This document shows, in pieces, positions 12,473-14,823 of a stretch of DNA of 14,823 nt. Source of the DNA: Arthrobacter sp. (GTDB lineage Bacteria > Actinomycetota > Actinomycetes > Actinomycetales > Micrococcaceae). Numbering within the stretch: the first letter of the stretch is position 1; each line of letters starts with the position of its first letter. Under the pieces are notes generated by a model, which saw only the letters and a program-made list of their open reading frames with translations, was not told the origin of the DNA and did no database searches. The DNA lies in contig JAODMS010000254.1 in assembly GCA_025464925.1 (NCBI GenBank), positions 1-14,823 on the forward strand, in the 5' to 3' direction. The position numbers and the translations under genes are program-made.

Positions 12473-12583
12473 ATGATCGTTGGCACCCATCTGGTTCCCA
12501 AAGGCTTCTTCGCCTTTTCCTTGTGGCCGTTCACCTTTGTGCGACCAGAATACCGCAGCGAGTACTTGCCCGGTAGGAACTGA
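12473..12583 (+). CDS. 36-residue protein, short HLVPKGF-type
   Basis: This short frame has an excellent ribosome binding site: AAGGAGG ends 6 bases before the ATG at 12473, immediately after the preceding stop. It reads MIVGTHLVPKGFFAFSLWPF then TFVRPEYRSEYLPGRN. The start resembles the N-terminus of small membrane-associated proteins of the 'HLVPKGF.a.tLWPF.FVR' type, which in other bacteria continue for 80 or more residues with an H-E-x-I-H-like motif. Here a TGA comes first and no continuation was found in other frames. It may be a truncated relic or a real short form. Family assignment is from memory of pattern and uncertain. Confidence 0.5.
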   Translation: MIVGTHLVPKGFFAFSLWPFTFVRPEYRSEYLPGRN

Positions 12584-12614
12584 GCAAGTATTCAGCCCCT
12601 ACCCTGCCGCTTTT

Positions 12615-12998
12615 TTACTCGGCTGCTGCACTGCCCGCAGCTGCGGCATCCTCTTTGCGGATAAGGAAATCCTCCCGGGTCTTTCCGCCCGCCACCAAGT
12701 CGTTGAGCCACTTGGGCGCGGTTCCCTTGCCGGTCCACTGCTGGCCCTCGGGTCCGCGGTACTTGGCTGGCGAGGACACCGCGGGCTTTTTGCCTTTGGC
12801 CGGACTCGCTGCTTTGACTGGCGGCGCTTTAGGCCTGGCTTTGGGCGCCGGACGGCTCAGCTCTTCGGCGGTGATGCCGTAGGCGGCCATTTGCTCTCGC
12901 AACTGGGCGAGCACAGCGGACCGGTTTTGTTTTTGCAACTGGGCCGCTTGCTTTTCTAGGTCGGCAATTTGCTGGCGGAGCTTGACGAGTTCGTTCAT
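12615..12998 (-). CDS. H-NS-family nucleoid protein
   Basis: The 127-residue protein has an N-terminal oligomerising coiled coil (MNELVKLRQQIADLEKQAAQ, to about 45) and an alanine/proline/lysine-rich linker (50-80). The C-terminal H-NS DNA-binding motif is PAKYRGPEGQQWTGKGTAPK followed by WLNDLVAGGKTREDFLI. The TGKGTAPKW loop corresponds to the W-(S/T)-G-R-G-R-x-P-x-W core; it has GKGTAP where the AT-hook-like motif usually has a second Arg, so minor-groove affinity may be reduced. H-NS proteins silence AT-rich, horizontally acquired DNA, which fits this setting. The ATG at 12998 is chosen; a TTG five codons upstream (13013) is possible, and neither has a clear ribosome binding site. The 246 bases upstream to 13244 hold no gene but an eight-T run that could mark its promoter region. 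Confidence 0.9.
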   Translation of the reverse strand: MNELVKLRQQIADLEKQAAQLQKQNRSAVLAQLREQMAAYGITAEELSRPAPKARPKAPPVKAASPAKGKKPAVSSPAKYRGPEGQQWTGKGTAPKWLNDLVAGGKTREDFLIRKEDAAAAGSAAAE

Positions 12999-13244
12999 GT
13001 TGGGTTTTTTCAAAGAGTTGTACCAGCGCCTATCGTACTGCGCTTGATCGGTGAGCCGTTCTAGTCTAATTTTTTTTCAAAGCCAATGATCCGTTTGGTA
13101 TTTGAGCTTATCGTGTCCTGTAAGAACCGACCAACATCTGCCACTACTGCTGCCCTGCAAGCTTTTGCATGCCGTGATTTAAAGCCTTTAAGTGGCACTC
13201 AAAATTTAACCAGCTAATGATGAGCTTGCTGCTATCCTTTCCCA

Positions 13245-13721
13245 ATGCCTCATTATGAAGACCGGCCGTTTCGAGCTGCCGAAGCCGAACCTAATCAGAT
13301 CCTGAAGATTGCTTTGAGCGTTGCCCTTGGCATTGCCATGGCCGGACTTCTGGGCTTTGCTGTGCGGATGTATTTCGTCAACCAGGCGATTGCGCAGGTC
13401 AACAACAGCATTTTGCAGATCACCTTGCAATCCCAACGCTCGTTGCAGATGCATCAGGACCAAGCCGCTGCCAACCAGCAGGCAGCGCTCGAGCAAGCCA
13501 GCAATCAGCGTGTAGAGGCTGCTGCCAGGCAAAAAGAAACTCAAATGCTCAAGGATGAGGCGGCGCTCGAAGTCGCCCGGAAGGAAGCAACCTGGCGCAG
13601 GTTTTACCAAAAGCCCCCGTGGTGCGACACGGCAGAAGGCCAGGCGTTTGTTGAATGCGCGAACGGCTTCATACGGGCCACACGCGAGTTCGAACTCAAA
13701 TATGCCAAAGGGCAGGTTTAA
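13245..13721 (+). CDS. One-pass membrane protein with coiled coil, unknown
   Basis: The family was not recognised. The 158 residues show a short charged N-terminus, one transmembrane helix at about 20-44 (ILKIALSVALGIAMAGLLGF), and then a long glutamine/alanine-rich helix (about 48-118) with coiled-coil character. The C-terminal module, WRRFYQKPPWCDTAEGQAFV then ECANGFIRATREFE, carries Cys127 and Cys138, which could form a disulfide if exported. The topology is probably N-in with the coil and module periplasmic. The ATG at 13245 lacks a strong ribosome binding site. The CSD-DUF1294 gene begins 23 bases after the stop on the same strand, so they probably form an operon. Confidence 0.75.
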   Translation: MPHYEDRPFRAAEAEPNQILKIALSVALGIAMAGLLGFAVRMYFVNQAIAQVNNSILQITLQSQRSLQMHQDQAAANQQAALEQASNQRVEAAARQKETQMLKDEAALEVARKEATWRRFYQKPPWCDTAEGQAFVECANGFIRATREFELKYAKGQV

Positions 13722-13744
13722 TTTCTTGAGTAATCGAAGCAATC

Positions 13745-14365
13745 ATGCGTTTTGAAGGTACCCTTATCTCCTGGAACGAAGACCGCGGTTTTGGGTTTAT
13801 CCAGCCCATGCGGGGCGGCCAGGAAATCTTCGCCCATGCCAAGGCTTTCGGTCCCAGAGGCGTGCGCCCGAAAATAGGCCAGCTTCTTTCATTTGAGATG
13901 GAAACAGGCCAGCAAGGCAAGAAACGCGCAAAAAACGTGCTGTTCGCTCGTCCTGCTGTGACTTCAAAAAAGGGGCACCGGGACTCTAGCGCGCAGTCGG
14001 GCACTGCAACGCTCCTTGCCATCCCAGCATTCGGGGTGATGTATTTGGCTGTGCAGCTTGCCCTGCGCCCTCCCTTGGTGATGGCGCTCCTTTACCTCGC
14101 GGCAAGCATCATCACATTCTTTGCCTATGCGCTGGACAAGTCTGCAGCACAAAACGGGCGCTGGCGCATCGCAGAAAGTACGCTTCATCTGCTGGCAGTG
14201 GCAGGCGGCTGGCCTGGCGCATTGCTGGCTCAGCAGCTACTACGCCACAAATCGAAAAAAGCCGAGTTTCGGGCGGTATTCTGGGGCACAGTCCTGATCA
14301 ATATTGCTGGCTTTCTTGTGATTTGCTCTCCATTGAGCAAACCTTTCCTGGCCGTGTTGCGATAG
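13745..14365 (+). CDS. Cold-shock domain fused to DUF1294 membrane domain
   Basis: Residues 1-67 are a cold-shock (OB-fold) domain: MRFEGTLISWNEDRGFGFIQ contains the RNP1 motif GFGFIQP, followed by EIFAHAKAFG as the RNP2 counterpart. After a basic linker, residues about 85-200 form the DUF1294 domain with several hydrophobic segments (ALLYLAASIITFFAYALDKS, HLLAVAGGWPGALLAQQLLR) and the KSKKAEFRAVFWGTVLIN signature. This fusion is a known bacterial architecture; it would tether a nucleic-acid-binding domain to the inner membrane, but its role is unknown. The ATG at 13745 lies 23 bases after the preceding stop, suggesting co-transcription. Length and motifs are complete. Confidence 0.93.
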   Translation: MRFEGTLISWNEDRGFGFIQPMRGGQEIFAHAKAFGPRGVRPKIGQLLSFEMETGQQGKKRAKNVLFARPAVTSKKGHRDSSAQSGTATLLAIPAFGVMYLAVQLALRPPLVMALLYLAASIITFFAYALDKSAAQNGRWRIAESTLHLLAVAGGWPGALLAQQLLRHKSKKAEFRAVFWGTVLINIAGFLVICSPLSKPFLAVLR

Positions 14366-14692
14366 TCGAAACGGTGGCTCTTCCCGGGTTTTTCCGTCGG
14401 CCAATAAATCCTAAAGTCACTTGGGCACTATGCCGCATCCTCTACTGCACTTGCATAACGCAAGCCTCTTGGGTAATCTCTTTAGACGCTTTGCGAGTCA
14501 GGTAGTGCCGGTGGCTGGCGCCCTGAGCCTGTCGGTCGTCAGACCAACTAAAACGGCCCCAGGTGACAATTTGCCCCAGTCAATCGCGAGGCTTTTATTT
14601 GTCCAAGGTGCAATCGGTTTTACCAGGCGGTTTGTCGGTCAAGCGGTCGCCCCTCGTACTGCAGGGGGCAGCCCAGCGTAATTGGCAGCAGC
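14366..14692. other. Stretch without a supported gene
   Basis: About 330 bases with open frames on both strands but no recognisable protein features and no convincing ribosome binding sites. No hairpin with T-run was found directly after the CSD-DUF1294 stop. Confidence 0.4.
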
Positions 14693-14730
14693 AGAGAAAA
14701 CCTGCCCAAGGATGCAAGTTCCCTGGCAGG
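14693..14730 (-). terminator. Intrinsic terminator of the right-edge gene
   Basis: On the minus strand, directly after the TAG of the right-edge gene, CCTGCC (14725-14730) pairs with GGCAGG (14701-14706); inside this, AGG and CCT can pair after a bulge. TTTTCTCT follows (14693-14700). Hairpin plus T-rich tail immediately after a stop codon is typical of a Rho-independent terminator. Confidence 0.6.
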
Positions 14731-14823
14731 CTACCTGGGCCGTCCGGCGTCAAGCCATCTCTGCGTCATGCCGCGCGCGAGGTTGTAGCGGGCGCAGTTG
14801 TATGGCTCCAGGTGGTCCAGTTC
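14731..14823 (-). CDS. C-terminal end of an unidentified gene (partial)
   Basis: An open frame enters from the right edge and gives 30 residues: ELDHLEPYNCARYNLARGMT then QRWLDAGRPR, ending at TAG (14731-14733). The family was not recognised. The reading frame is supported by the terminator-like hairpin that follows the stop at once. The start lies outside the window. Confidence 0.55.
   Translation of the reverse strand, partial: ELDHLEPYNCARYNLARGMTQRWLDAGRPR

Noticed and set aside
12581..12614. Terminator for the H-NS gene or the 36-residue frame
   Set aside because: A T-run (CGCTTTTTTACTCGG) is present but no stable hairpin precedes it on either strand.
14421..14681. 86-codon plus-strand frame near the right edge
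   Set aside because: No ribosome binding site and no family features; it lies in a probable intergenic region.

Overview
The window looks like accessory DNA of a betaproteobacterium (order Burkholderiales, plausibly Comamonadaceae). This is inferred from the GC-rich coding style, the short H-NS-type protein, the Burkholderiales-style barstar and cold-shock/DUF1294 proteins, and the density of insertion-sequence and integrase remnants. No rRNA, tRNA or CRISPR array was seen.

The left part (about 1-8.7 kb) is a mobile-element graveyard. In order it holds: a full-length IS110-family transposase whose first catalytic acidic residue is replaced (D7A); two tandem copies of a 28-29 bp repeat; an internally deleted IS6-family element that truncates a umuC gene; a frameshifted N-terminal piece of a tyrosine recombinase; a RelBE-like toxin-antitoxin pair with an intact antitoxin and a frameshifted toxin; a roughly 160 bp stretch bounded by inverted repeats; an intact DUF1778/GNAT (TacAT-type) pair; a divergent Integrase_1-type recombinase frameshifted near its catalytic Tyr; a decayed DUF1016 gene carrying a tandem hairpin; an intact SpoIIAA-like gene; and a sensor-kinase core interrupted by one TAG codon. 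Two toxin-antitoxin pairs, each next to an integrase remnant, suggest the remains of two integrative modules.

The right part (about 8.8-14.8 kb) consists of short genes that all look intact. They are a KGG-type stress protein, dodecin, a universal stress protein, a stand-alone barstar-family protein with changed contact residues, a small thioredoxin, two or three very small cysteine-rich or truncated proteins, an H-NS-family protein, a one-pass membrane protein with a coiled coil, and a cold-shock-domain/DUF1294 fusion. Another gene enters from the right edge on the minus strand.

The right-hand genes read as a stress, redox and nucleoid set, but only proximity links them. The contrast between a left half full of indels and nonsense codons and a clean right half is the main structural feature of the window. 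Several left-half lesions lie in homopolymers or dinucleotide repeats, so sequencing error must be excluded before they are called biological decay.
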